In this document: positions 1-11,903 of the stretch, piece after piece
Numbering within the stretch: the first letter of the stretch is position 1
How the letters are laid out: each line of letters starts with the position of its first letter
Assembly (NCBI RefSeq): GCF_016907455.1
Contig: NZ_JAFBCB010000001.1
Span: 3,534,001-3,598,000, forward strand
Source: Brachybacterium muris
Lineage (GTDB): Bacteria > Actinomycetota > Actinomycetes > Actinomycetales > Dermabacteraceae
DNA: 64,000 nt
Reading direction: 5' to 3'
The notes under the pieces: generated by a model
Seen by the model: the letters and a program-made list of their open reading frames with translations, nothing else
Database searches by the model: none
Told to the model about the DNA's origin: nothing
Program-made: the position numbers and the translations under genes

Positions 1-1
1 A

Positions 2-2023
<2,022 letters not shown>

Positions 2024-2032
2024 GGCCGGGGG

Positions 2033-2401
2033 TCAGGCCTCCGGGTCCACCACCGGGATCTGGCCGGTGTGGCTGTTCTTGCCCGGGATGCTCGTGACCG
2101 TGGTCAGCAGGAACACGGTGTTCTCCAGGGCCTCTACCGAGTGCCGGTCGTGGGTGAGGGCTTCGACGTTGCCCTCCTGGATCACCACCGTCTCCTGGCC
2201 GGTGACCTGCAGGACCCCGCGGATCACCTGGATGGACGCGGCCGGCGGTGAGTTGTGCTCGGCCAGCTGCACGCCCTTTTTCAGGGCGATGACCGTCTGC
2301 CGCAGGGGCCCGTCGTGCACGAGGATCTCGGCATGGCGGCCGTTCGGTGCCTTGAGGGCCTTGTCGATCGTGAGGCTGATGGTGTCGGACAGTGCGGCCA
2401 T
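2033..2401 (-). CDS. Small cupin-domain protein
   Basis: A 122-residue protein predicted to fold as a single conserved cupin barrel. The pattern is HNSPPAASIQVIRGVLQVTG in cupin motif 1 and HDRHSVEALENTVFLLTTV in motif 2. The start is ATG at 2401 because a strong AGGAGG Shine-Dalgarno lies six bases upstream; longer frames reaching 2539 have no such site. Cupins of this size usually act as metal-dependent sensors or small enzymes; motif 1 keeps one His and lacks the full HxH...E set, so catalysis is doubtful. It is convergent with ppsA and probably monocistronic. Substrate unknown. Confidence 0.8.
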   Translation of the reverse strand: MAALSDTISLTIDKALKAPNGRHAEILVHDGPLRQTVIALKKGVQLAEHNSPPAASIQVIRGVLQVTGQETVVIQEGNVEALTHDRHSVEALENTVFLLTTVTSIPGKNSHTGQIPVVDPEA

Positions 2402-2612
2402 GATTCCTCCTGAGGTGGCGGTGTGCCTGCCCAGTATCCGCCAGGAACTCCGTTTCGTCAGGCGGTTCGACCGGCACATGGTCGGGCCCGGGGAGGAGTC
2501 GTGCAGGTTCCGGGCGGGTGCGGCGGAGGGCAGAGCCACGCAGCGCGCACAGCCCTACGGTGCGAGAAGGGGCTCGGCAACGAACGCGCGGGCCGGGAGC
2601 GACGGGGGAGTC

Positions 2613-3092
2613 ATGCACACCAGGAGCAGCGGCAGGGACGTGCGCCGACGCGTCGAACAGTTGGTCGGCGCGGTGATCCTCGCGCTGTCGGCGACGGCGT
2701 GCAGCGAGCTGGGGGAGGTGGTGGATCCCGACTGGCGGGCGATCTTCGAGGAGAACTCGGGTATCGACCTGCCCGCCGACGCCGAGTTCACGATGATCGC
2801 CCGATCCGACGGCGGGTTCACGGCCGACTTCGTGAGCATCTATCGGATCCACGTACCCGATCCGGAGCCCGGCGGCCTGTTCGATCCCGAGACCTACACC
2901 CGCGCAGCCGACGGCGGTGATGGCGAGCACCTTGCACGACTGACCGAGGAAGCCGGGGAGACCGGGGACGACGTGAGCGACGTGCACCCGACCCATTGCA
3001 AGTGGGACCTGGAGAACGAGCAGTTCTACGAGCTGATCCTGTGCCGCACCGCCGAGGACGGCGAGTTCCTGGCCTTCGAGACCCACGTCTGA
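2613..3092 (+). CDS. Putative lipoprotein, unknown function
   Basis: 159 residues. The N-terminus has Arg residues, a hydrophobic stretch (LVGAVILAL) and a lipobox-like SATAC, so the mature protein should begin at the Cys and be anchored on the outer face of the membrane. The start ATG at 2613 follows GGGGGAG. The mature part is acidic and contains two Cys near the C-terminus (THCKWD and LILCRTAEDG) that could form a disulfide. I recognise no family. It converges on larC with 34 bases between the stops. Confidence 0.65.
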   Translation: MHTRSSGRDVRRRVEQLVGAVILALSATACSELGEVVDPDWRAIFEENSGIDLPADAEFTMIARSDGGFTADFVSIYRIHVPDPEPGGLFDPETYTRAADGGDGEHLARLTEEAGETGDDVSDVHPTHCKWDLENEQFYELILCRTAEDGEFLAFETHV

Positions 3093-3126
3093 GCTCCCGC
3101 CGACATCACCGGGCCCGACGGGCGGA

Positions 3127-4608
<1,482 letters not shown>

Positions 4609-4629
4609 GCCCGTGATGCTACGGGGCCG

Positions 4630-4812
4630 TCACCAGGGGCCCCTCAGCTCATGGAGTAACTCGTCCATTGTCATCCCGTCCGGCAGCTCTATGCGGGCGA
4701 GTTCGGCGGTCCTGGCCGAACCGTCCGCTTTCGGTGGGACCGGTGTGCTGCGCACCTCGGGGGAGTCCTGCGCTGAAGTTCTAGGACTCAAGGATCTTCT
4801 CCGCGGTGTCAC
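4630..4812 (-). CDS. Possible small ORF between larC and the SorC regulator
   Basis: A 60-codon frame that would start at GTG 4812 inside the 3' end of the upstream regulator gene and stop 21 bases before larC. The C-terminal half (ELARIELPDGMTMDELLHEL) looks protein-like, but there is no convincing ribosome site and no family I know. It may be non-coding or a remnant. Confidence 0.2.
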   Translation of the reverse strand: MTPRRRSLSPRTSAQDSPEVRSTPVPPKADGSARTAELARIELPDGMTMDELLHELRGPW

Positions 4813-5755
4813 GATCCGTTATCAACCCGTTGACGAATCTTGTGCGCGCGGCCCCTGCGATCGCCTTCGCCTTCTTGGCGCCGGCGGCCACCGCGACGAC
4901 CTGGGGGGTCCTGCGAAGGTGGTGGGTCTCCAGGGTGACGCACAGGCGTGTCACCTCCGGGGCCACGATTCCGCCGTCCGCGTCGAACCAGATGCCCGCG
5001 ATCTCGCCGACAGCACCTGCTGCATCGAGCCGAGCCCGGACCACCGGTGGGAACTCGTCGCGGATCTGGGTCTCGGGCGGATCCCAGGAGCCGACGGAGA
5101 CCATGGCGAGATCCAAGTGTTCGAACAGTCCGCGCACGAAGGTCAGCTCGTCCATCCAGCGCTGCCTCTCCGCTGTGGTCCCCACGAACAGGGGCGCCTT
5201 GATCGTGTGGGCGGCGCCGTGGGCCTCCTCCAGGCGTGGTCGGAGGCGTTCAATGGGGGAGGTCGCGGTCTCCGAGGGGATCTCCCCGGTGATCTGGACC
5301 GCGGTGAACGCTGGTGGGTCCTGCAGTTGCGAGGCGACGGAGAGGATCGTGCGCCCCCAGGTGAAGCCGACGTTGTCACCGGGGTGGGTCAGTTCGCGGA
5401 TCACCTGCGCGCCCATCGCCCCGAGCTGGTCCCGTACCTCAGCGATCTCGCCCTGCGAGTCGATCACGCGCACGAGATCCAGGCCGAGATGCTCTGCCAG
5501 CGGGACGGAGAACATCGGCAGGTCGGTGGTCGGCTCGAGGATCTCGATCCTGATGATCCCTTTCTCACGGCCACGTGCGAGGAGGCGGGCGATCTTGAAG
5601 CGGGAGATGCCGGTCTCCTTGGCCAGCTCCACCTTGGACGTGTCCTCGAGGTAGTAGCGGCGGGCGAGCTGGGCGATCAGTTGGTTCTCGGTGAGCTCGC
5701 CCGTGGTGGACGGAACGGGCGGGTCTGAGCCGTCGGAGGAAGAGGGAGGGGTCAA
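4781..5755 (-). CDS. SorC-family sugar-responsive transcriptional regulator
   Basis: 324 residues. The N-terminal HTH (about residues 20-75: LTENQLIAQLARRYYLED, SKVELAKETGISRFKIARLL) is followed by a SorC/DeoR-type phosphosugar-binding domain with the KAPLFVGT and LVRVIDSQGEIAEVR regions. Members bind DNA as tetramers and are switched by a phosphorylated sugar. The start is TTG 5755, five bases after AGGAG. It is divergent from the ketose-kinase/ABC operon, and two palindromes in the 130-bp intergenic region are its likely operators. Its effector is therefore probably the product of one of the two kinases. The fold is clear; the ligand is not. Confidence 0.9.
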   Translation of the reverse strand: MTPPSSSDGSDPPVPSTTGELTENQLIAQLARRYYLEDTSKVELAKETGISRFKIARLLARGREKGIIRIEILEPTTDLPMFSVPLAEHLGLDLVRVIDSQGEIAEVRDQLGAMGAQVIRELTHPGDNVGFTWGRTILSVASQLQDPPAFTAVQITGEIPSETATSPIERLRPRLEEAHGAAHTIKAPLFVGTTAERQRWMDELTFVRGLFEHLDLAMVSVGSWDPPETQIRDEFPPVVRARLDAAGAVGEIAGIWFDADGGIVAPEVTRLCVTLETHHLRRTPQVVAVAAGAKKAKAIAGAARTRFVNGLITDRDTAEKILES

Positions 5756-5783
5756 CGGTGCTCCTGGAATGAGGACGTTATGG

Positions 5784-5812
5784 TTGACACCCTATGCCTC
5801 CGACCGTAGTCT
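5784..5812 (+). promoter_or_regulatory. Promoter of the ketose uptake operon
   Basis: TTGACA at 5784-5789, a 17-bp spacer and TAGTCT at 5807-5812. The -35 is perfect and the -10 keeps the essential first T, A and last T. The first operator begins at the last base of the -10. Confidence 0.75.
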
Positions 5813-5847
5813 GCTCATATGAGCAAGTGTAGCTGCTCAGATGAGCA
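5812..5847. promoter_or_regulatory. Twin palindromic operator for the SorC-type regulator
   Basis: TGCTCATATGAGCA at 5812-5825 is a perfect 14-bp palindrome. TGCTCAGATGAGCA at 5834-5847 repeats it with one central change. They start 22 bp apart, about two helical turns, matching tetramer binding on one DNA face. The first overlaps the end of the -10, the second lies in the leader, so binding should block transcription. Confidence 0.8.
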
Positions 5848-5885
5848 CTCCATCTGAGTGCGCAACTCTCAGTGAGGAGGGTGCT

Positions 5886-7550
5886 GTGCCGGCATCGACC
5901 ACGTACGTCCTGGGGATCGACTTCGGGACGGAATCCGCGCGGGCGGTCCTGGTGCGCCTGACCGATGGAGCCGAGATCGCCACGGCGGTGCACCCCTATC
6001 AGCACGGGGTGATGGACGAGACCCTCGTGCACACCGGCGCCAAGCTCCCTCCGGACACCGCGTTGCAGGATCCGGACGACTACCTCGCCGCACTCCAGGC
6101 GGTCGTCCGGAGCGTGCTCAGCCGCTCCCGCATCGACCCGGAGCAGGTGATCGGCCTGGGCATCGACACCACCGCCTGCACCCTGGTGCTCACCGACGCG
6201 CACCTCGTCCCCCTGCCGCGTCTGACCCGGTGGCACAGTCAGCCGCTGGCCTATGCCCGCCTGTGGAAGCACCACGCTGCCCAGCAGTGCGCCGAGGAGC
6301 TCATCGCCGCCGCCGAGGCCGAGGGAGGCATGTTCCTGCCCCAGTACGGCGGGCGGCTCTCCTCCGAGTGGCTGCTCCCCAAGGCTCTGCAGACCCTCCG
6401 CGAAGCCCCCGAGGTGTATGCCGCGGCCGAGCGGATCCTCGAGCAGCAGGACTGGATCGTCTCCACCCTGGTCGGGCACGAGGTCCACTCCGCCTCGGTC
6501 GCCGGCTACAAGGGCACCTACCGGGCAGAGGGCGAGGGCTACCCCTCGGCAACCTTCCTCAACGGCGTCCATGATGGCTTCGCCTCGGTGCTGGACAAGG
6601 TCGGCCACGAGTTCCTGGCACCGGGAGACAGCGCGGGGACCCTCAGCGGGGAATGGGCCGAGAAGCTCGGCCTCTCGCCGCACACGTCCGTCGCCACCGG
6701 GAGCATCGACGCCCATGCCGCTGTGCTCGGCTCCGGTGTGGTGGACCCCGGCGTCATGGTCGCGGTGATGGGGACCAGCGTCTGCAACCTCATCGTCACC
6801 GACGACTACGCCGAGCCCGTCGGCATCCAGGGCGTGGTCCTCGACGGCATCCTGCCCGGCAAGTGGGGCTACGAGGCTGGGCAGGCCGGCTTCGGCGACA
6901 CCTTCGGCTGGTTCGTGAGGCATATCGCCGGAGCCGATGTCGCCGACAACGCGGCGATCACGGGACGCTCCGTCTTCGAGGTGTTGGAGGAGCAGGCGGC
7001 CGCCCTGAACCCCGGCGGCAGCGGACTGCTGGTGCTGGACTGGCTCAGTGGCAACCGATCGATCCTGATCGACTCCAACCTCTCCGGTGCCGTGATCGGC
7101 CTGACCCTCGCCACCCGGTCCCACCACATCTACCGGGCACTGCTGGAAGCAGCCGCCTTCGGGCAGAGGATCATCGTCGAAGCCTTCGAGCAGGCAGGTG
7201 TGAGCGTGGACCGATTCGTGGTCTGCGGCGGCATCCCGCAGAAGAACCCCCTGCTGATGCAGATCCTCGCCGACGTCACCGGCCGGCGGATCGAGGTCTC
7301 GCCGTCCTCCAACAGCTCGGCGCTCGGAGCAGCGCTCCACGCGGCAATCGCCGCCGGTGCGAAGACCTGGAAGGAAGCGGCGGGCCTTGCCCCGTCGATC
7401 ACCGTCGCCCACAACCCCGACCCCGAGCGCACCGCGGCGTACGAGTGCCTGTACGCCCTGTACCGGAAGCTCCACGACGACCTCGGTGTCGCCAACCCCC
7501 AGTACATGCACGAACTCCGCCGACTCCAGGCGCAGGCCCTGGGTCACTGA
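5886..7550 (+). CDS. FGGY-family kinase, ribulokinase (AraB) type
   Basis: 554 residues from GTG 5886, chosen because GAGGAGG lies just upstream; an in-frame ATG at 5841 falls inside the operator and lacks a ribosome site. FGGY_N begins with GIDFGTESARAVLV (phosphate-binding loop). The centre carries the AraB-like blocks AVMGTSVCNLIV and GILPGKWGYEAGQAGFGDTF, and FGGY_C has FVVCGGIPQKNPLLMQI. AraB phosphorylates ribulose with ATP in the cytoplasm. No arabinose isomerase or ribulose-phosphate epimerase is nearby and the next gene is a second ketose kinase, so the true substrate may be another pentulose or a tetrulose; I give no symbol. First gene of the operon, 24 bases before the next. Confidence 0.88.
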   Translation: MPASTTYVLGIDFGTESARAVLVRLTDGAEIATAVHPYQHGVMDETLVHTGAKLPPDTALQDPDDYLAALQAVVRSVLSRSRIDPEQVIGLGIDTTACTLVLTDAHLVPLPRLTRWHSQPLAYARLWKHHAAQQCAEELIAAAEAEGGMFLPQYGGRLSSEWLLPKALQTLREAPEVYAAAERILEQQDWIVSTLVGHEVHSASVAGYKGTYRAEGEGYPSATFLNGVHDGFASVLDKVGHEFLAPGDSAGTLSGEWAEKLGLSPHTSVATGSIDAHAAVLGSGVVDPGVMVAVMGTSVCNLIVTDDYAEPVGIQGVVLDGILPGKWGYEAGQAGFGDTFGWFVRHIAGADVADNAAITGRSVFEVLEEQAAALNPGGSGLLVLDWLSGNRSILIDSNLSGAVIGLTLATRSHHIYRALLEAAAFGQRIIVEAFEQAGVSVDRFVVCGGIPQKNPLLMQILADVTGRRIEVSPSSNSSALGAALHAAIAAGAKTWKEAAGLAPSITVAHNPDPERTAAYECLYALYRKLHDDLGVANPQYMHELRRLQAQALGH

Positions 7551-7574
7551 CCCTTTACCCCGAGGAGAGCTTCG

Positions 7575-9287
7575 ATGAGGAAGATTATCAACGACCCCGA
7601 GCAGTTCGTGGACGAGGTCATCGACGGGATCCTGCTGGCCCATCCCGAACGGCTGCGAGCCGCCCAGGGCGATCGCCGGGCCCTGGTGCGACGCGACGCC
7701 GGCACCGGGGGACGGGTCGGGATCGTCACGGGTGGTGGGTCCGGACACCTGCCGTTGTTCCTCGGCTACGTCGGGACCGGCCTGGCCTCCGGCGTGGCCG
7801 TGGGGAACGTGTTCTCCTCACCTTCCCCGGAGCAGGTGCACCGCGCGACCGTCGCCAGCGACGACGGGGCCGGCGTGCTGTACCTCTACGGAAACTACGG
7901 CGGGGACGTCTACACCTTCGACCTCGGCGCGGACCTCAGCGCAGCCGACGGCATCCGCACCACCACCGTGGTCGGGACGGACGATCTGCTGTCCGCCCCG
8001 GCGAACCGCGCCGAGACCCGGCGCGGCGTGGCCGGGCTGTTCTTCGCCTACAAGACTGCCGGGGCGGCCGCCGAGCGGGGGGATGACCTCGACACCGTCA
8101 CCGAGATCGCCCGCCGCACCTGTGAGCGCACCCGCACGATGGGCGTGGGCCTGTCGCCGACGATCCTGCCCGCCGCCGGAGAGCCCACCTTCACCCTCGA
8201 CGAGGGCGAGATGGAGATCGGCATCGGGATCCACGGCGAGCCCGGACAGCACCGCGGACCGCTGGAGACCGCCGACCAGATCACCGACAGGTTCCTCGCC
8301 GAACTGCTCACCGAGCTCCCCGTCACCACCGGCGACAGCGTCGCCGTGCTGGTCAACGGCCTGGGAGCGACACCGCTCGAGGAGCTGTACGTCATCTACC
8401 GGCGGATCCACCAGGTGCTCACCGAGCGTGGCGCGGAGATCGCCCACGTGTACATTGGCGAGTACGCCACCAGTCTGGAGATGGCCGGGGCCAGTGTGTC
8501 CCTGTGCCACCTGGACGATGAGCTCTCGGAGCTGCTGGCCGCCCCGGCCGACTCACCGTTCTTCGAGCAGGCCGCCGGGGCGCGAGGACCGCGTCCGGAG
8601 GTCGGCACCGAAGCAGCCGGCACCGAGCAGGCGGCGACGGATGAACCCGAGCGCGTCGTCCGCACCGTCCAGGACCCCGGCAACCTCCGCTCGATGCTGC
8701 TCGCGATCACCGAGAAGCTCCCCGACCACTCCGAGGAGCTGCGTGCGCTGGACGCCGCCCTCGGTGACGGTGACCTCGGGATCACGGTCGGATCCGGCGC
8801 CAAGGCCGTCCACCGGGAACTGAAGGAAATGCCGGAGGACGCCGCTGCTGAGGAACTGCTGCGCGCCGCCGGGACCGCCTTCGCCGCCGCCAACCCCTCC
8901 ACCTTCGCCGCCCTCATCGGGGGAGCGGCGCTCGCGGCGGCCGAGGCCGCCGGTGACCGCGTGGACCGCGATCGACTCGAAGCGCTCCTGGAGGCGTTCA
9001 CCGGTCGCATCGCCGAACGGGGCGGCGCCCAGAGAGGCGACAAGACCGTGCTTGACGTACTCCACGCCATCGGCGAGTCGCTGGCCCTCGAGGGCGATCC
9101 GGGCCATCCCGCCGACCGGGCCCGGATCGCAGTGGAGCAGACCATCGACGCCTTCGCGGCGAAGCCCTCCCGGCGCGGTCGCGCCGCCTGGGTGGGAGAG
9201 CGGTCGATCGGCCACCGAGACCCCGGACAGGTCGCCGTGTTGCGCTTCCTGGACGAGTTGTGCGCAGTACTCGATCGGGACGCATGA
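7575..9287 (+). CDS. Dihydroxyacetone-kinase family protein, fused DhaK-DhaL
   Basis: 570 residues. The DhaK domain (about 1-330) has GGGSGH at 53-58 and His220 in GIHGEPG, the residue that binds the substrate carbonyl covalently. The DhaL domain (about 370-570) has ALGDGDLGITV for Mg-ATP. This is the single-chain ATP-dependent type, not the PTS-dependent split type. Family members phosphorylate dihydroxyacetone and, in some actinobacteria, L- or D-erythrulose. GAGGAG precedes the ATG. Sitting in a sugar ABC operon beside an FGGY kinase, it probably acts on an imported ketose or on a cleavage product such as dihydroxyacetone. Substrate not resolved. Confidence 0.88.
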   Translation: MRKIINDPEQFVDEVIDGILLAHPERLRAAQGDRRALVRRDAGTGGRVGIVTGGGSGHLPLFLGYVGTGLASGVAVGNVFSSPSPEQVHRATVASDDGAGVLYLYGNYGGDVYTFDLGADLSAADGIRTTTVVGTDDLLSAPANRAETRRGVAGLFFAYKTAGAAAERGDDLDTVTEIARRTCERTRTMGVGLSPTILPAAGEPTFTLDEGEMEIGIGIHGEPGQHRGPLETADQITDRFLAELLTELPVTTGDSVAVLVNGLGATPLEELYVIYRRIHQVLTERGAEIAHVYIGEYATSLEMAGASVSLCHLDDELSELLAAPADSPFFEQAAGARGPRPEVGTEAAGTEQAATDEPERVVRTVQDPGNLRSMLLAITEKLPDHSEELRALDAALGDGDLGITVGSGAKAVHRELKEMPEDAAAEELLRAAGTAFAAANPSTFAALIGGAALAAAEAAGDRVDRDRLEALLEAFTGRIAERGGAQRGDKTVLDVLHAIGESLALEGDPGHPADRARIAVEQTIDAFAAKPSRRGRAAWVGERSIGHRDPGQVAVLRFLDELCAVLDRDA

Positions 9288-9325
9288 GCGCCCCGGCCAC
9301 CACCCCCGATTCGAAGGAGAATCCC

Positions 9326-10393
9326 ATGTCCCACACCACCGCATCCCGTCCCCCTCGCCGCACCGTCCTGTTCAGCGGACTGGGTATCCTCGCCGTCGGC
9401 GGGGCCCTCGCAGCCTGCGGCACCACGGAGTCCGGCACGCCCGCTGGAGAGGGCGCAGAAGGCGGCGCCGGTGACGGCGACGCCCAGGGCGCCATGGTCA
9501 CCGTCCCGAAGCTGACCGGCATCGCCTGGTTCAACCGGATGGAGGAGGGCGTGAAAGAGTACGCCGAGGCCACCGGGGAGAACGCCTACTACCAGGGCTC
9601 CTCCGAGGCCGACGCCGCCGCCCAGGTCCGCGTCCTGGAGGACCTGATCGCCTCGAATGTCGCAGCACTGTGCGTGACCCCCTTCCAGCCCGACGCCGTC
9701 GAGCAGACCCTCAAGAAGGCGATGGACGCCGGGATCAAGGTCATCACCCACGAGGCCCCCGGGATCCAGAACGCCGACTTCGACATCGAGGCGTTCAAGA
9801 ACGCCGACTACGGCATCAACCTCATGGACGAGCTGGCCAAGGCCATGGGGGAGAAGGGCGAGTACGCGCTGATGGTGGGCTCGCTGTCCTCCACCACCCA
9901 CATGGAGTGGGTTGACGCCGCGAAGAAGCACCAGGAGGAGAACTACCCGGAGATGACGCAGGTCGGTGACATCGTCGAGACCAGCGACGACTCCCAGAAG
10001 GCCTACGAGGCGATGCAGGAACTGCTCTCGGCCCACCCGGACCTTGCCGGTGTCCAGGGATCAGCCTCCACCGACGTCGTCGGCGTGGGCCAGGCCGTCG
10101 AGGAGGCGGGCCTGCAGGACCGTATCGCGGTGGTCGGCACCTCCACCCCCGCCGACACCGCCGACCTGCTCGAGTCCGGTGCCATCGACGTCATCCAGTT
10201 CTGGGACCCGGGCTATGCCGCCTACGCCCAGAACGTGGTAGCGAAGCTACTGCTGGATGGGGAGACCGTAGAGGCCGGGGCCGATCTCGGCATCGAGGGC
10301 TACTCGAACATCAGCATCGAGGACAAGGTCATCTACGGCGACAAGGCGTGGATCAACGTCACCAAGGACAACGCGGGCGACTATGACTACTGA
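9326..10393 (+). CDS. Sugar ABC transporter substrate-binding lipoprotein
   Basis: 355 residues. The leader has twin Arg (PPRRTVLF), a hydrophobic core and the lipobox LAAC, so it is a membrane-anchored periplasmic-binding-protein-type-1 receptor, possibly Tat-exported. The mature fold matches the ribose/AI-2/rhamnose group: KLTGIAWFNRMEEGVKEYA, a DLIASNVAALCVTPFQPDAV block and GVQGSASTDVVGVGQAVEEA. ATG 9326 follows GAAGGAGA. Its last 11 bases overlap the ATPase gene, implying translational coupling. The ligand is probably a small sugar or polyol matching the two upstream kinases. Confidence 0.88.
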   Translation: MSHTTASRPPRRTVLFSGLGILAVGGALAACGTTESGTPAGEGAEGGAGDGDAQGAMVTVPKLTGIAWFNRMEEGVKEYAEATGENAYYQGSSEADAAAQVRVLEDLIASNVAALCVTPFQPDAVEQTLKKAMDAGIKVITHEAPGIQNADFDIEAFKNADYGINLMDELAKAMGEKGEYALMVGSLSSTTHMEWVDAAKKHQEENYPEMTQVGDIVETSDDSQKAYEAMQELLSAHPDLAGVQGSASTDVVGVGQAVEEAGLQDRIAVVGTSTPADTADLLESGAIDVIQFWDPGYAAYAQNVVAKLLLDGETVEAGADLGIEGYSNISIEDKVIYGDKAWINVTKDNAGDYDY

Positions 10394-11903
10394 GCACCCC
10401 GACGTCCTCGACCCGGACGGCGAGGTCGTCGTCCGGGTCGAGAACGTCTCCAAGACATTCGGGACGGTGAAGGCCCTGGACGACGTCTCGCTCGTCGTCC
10501 GGCGCGGCACCGTCCACGCCCTGGTCGGCGAGAACGGCTCCGGCAAGTCGACTCTGACAAAGGTGATCGCCGGGGCCCACCCTCCGGACTCGGGCCAGGT
10601 GCACCTCGAGGGCGAGCTGATGGAGGACCTCACCCCCCGGGCCGCACTGGACCACGGGGTCCGGGTCATCTACCAGGACTTCGCCTTGTTCCCGCACATG
10701 ACCGTGGCCGACAACATCGGCTTCGACGGTAGCAGCAGCCCCTGGGGTGCTGTTCCCGTCGCCGCCACCCGCGAGCGGGCGAGGAAGGCCCTGGAGTCCC
10801 TCGGCCTGTCCATCTCCCCCTCCACGGTGTTGGGGGACCTCTCCACCGCCGAGCGGCAGTTGGTGGCGATCGCGCGCGCGGTCTCGGCAGACGGGCGCAT
10901 CATCCTGATGGACGAGCCCACCGCCGCTCTCACCCAGGACGAGATCGACAAGTTCTTGGTGACCGTGCGTCACCTTGCCCAGCAGGGCATGAGCTTCGTG
11001 TTCATCTCGCACAAGCTGCGCGAGGTGGTGGAGATCGCCGATGACGTGACCGTCATTCGCGACGGGGCCGTCGTCGCCACAGGGCCCGCCGCCGAGTACG
11101 ACCAGCAGCGCATCTCCGAGTTCATGACCGGAGGCGCCGTGACCAACGTGCGCCGTGAGACCGCATGGGAGCAGACCGAGGAGCCGGTGCTCAGCCTGCG
11201 CGGACTGAGCCTGGGCTCGGTGTTCCGCGATGTCGACCTGGACCTCCACGCAGGACGGGTGCTCGGCCTGTCCGGGCTCGTGGGCTGCGGGAAGATCGCG
11301 ATCGGTCTGGCGCTGGCGGGTCTGGTCGAGCGCGACCGCGGCGACATCCGCTTCGACGGCCAGCGACTGCGGGACCCCCGCACGCGCCCCGAGATCCAGT
11401 ACGTGCCCGATGACCGCCTCACCGAGGGACTGTTCCTTGAATGGTCCATCGCCGACAACATGGTCGTCAACGCACTGCCACTGGCCCAGGGGAAGGGCGG
11501 TCTGCTGTCGAATTCCCGCATCGGATCCCTGGCCGACACCTGGCGCGAACGGCTGCGGATCAAGGCCCCGGACGTCGCAGCACCTGCGGCGACCCTGTCC
11601 GGGGGCAACCAGCAGCGGGTTCTGCTGGCCCGCGCCCTCGCCTCCGACCCGCGAGTGGTAGTGCTGAACAACCCGACCGTCGGCGTCGACGTAGGCTCAC
11701 GAGCCGACATCCACGACCTGGTGCGGCACATCGCCGACGACGGCACCGCCGTGCTGGTCGTCTCTGACGAACCGGCCGAGCTCATGAGTGTCTGCGACGA
11801 CGTCGCCTTCGTCGTCGAGGGACGCGTCGTGGAGATCCGCCCGGCCGACGAGCTCAGCGAGGAGCAGATCATCGACATCAACGGACAGGGGAGAGCGGCA
11901 TGA
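10383..11903 (+). CDS. Sugar ABC transporter ATPase, two fused nucleotide-binding domains
   Basis: 506 residues, the RbsA/MglA/LsrA layout. NBD1: Walker A GENGSGKST, signature LSTAERQ, Walker B IILMDEPTA, H-loop FISHKL. NBD2: the Walker A is degenerate (GLVGCGKIAI, no Ser/Thr after Lys) and the Walker B reads VVVLNNPT instead of LDEPT, while the signature LSGGNQQRV is intact. NBD2 therefore probably completes a composite site without hydrolysing ATP itself, as in other members of this group. It starts inside the binding-protein gene and overlaps the next permease start by 4 nt. Confidence 0.92.
   Translation: MTTEHPDVLDPDGEVVVRVENVSKTFGTVKALDDVSLVVRRGTVHALVGENGSGKSTLTKVIAGAHPPDSGQVHLEGELMEDLTPRAALDHGVRVIYQDFALFPHMTVADNIGFDGSSSPWGAVPVAATRERARKALESLGLSISPSTVLGDLSTAERQLVAIARAVSADGRIILMDEPTAALTQDEIDKFLVTVRHLAQQGMSFVFISHKLREVVEIADDVTVIRDGAVVATGPAAEYDQQRISEFMTGGAVTNVRRETAWEQTEEPVLSLRGLSLGSVFRDVDLDLHAGRVLGLSGLVGCGKIAIGLALAGLVERDRGDIRFDGQRLRDPRTRPEIQYVPDDRLTEGLFLEWSIADNMVVNALPLAQGKGGLLSNSRIGSLADTWRERLRIKAPDVAAPAATLSGGNQQRVLLARALASDPRVVVLNNPTVGVDVGSRADIHDLVRHIADDGTAVLVVSDEPAELMSVCDDVAFVVEGRVVEIRPADELSEEQIIDINGQGRAA

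Noticed and set aside
5841..5885. ATG 5841 as start of the FGGY kinase
   Set aside because: Lies in the second operator, no ribosome site; GTG 5886 has GAGGAGG.
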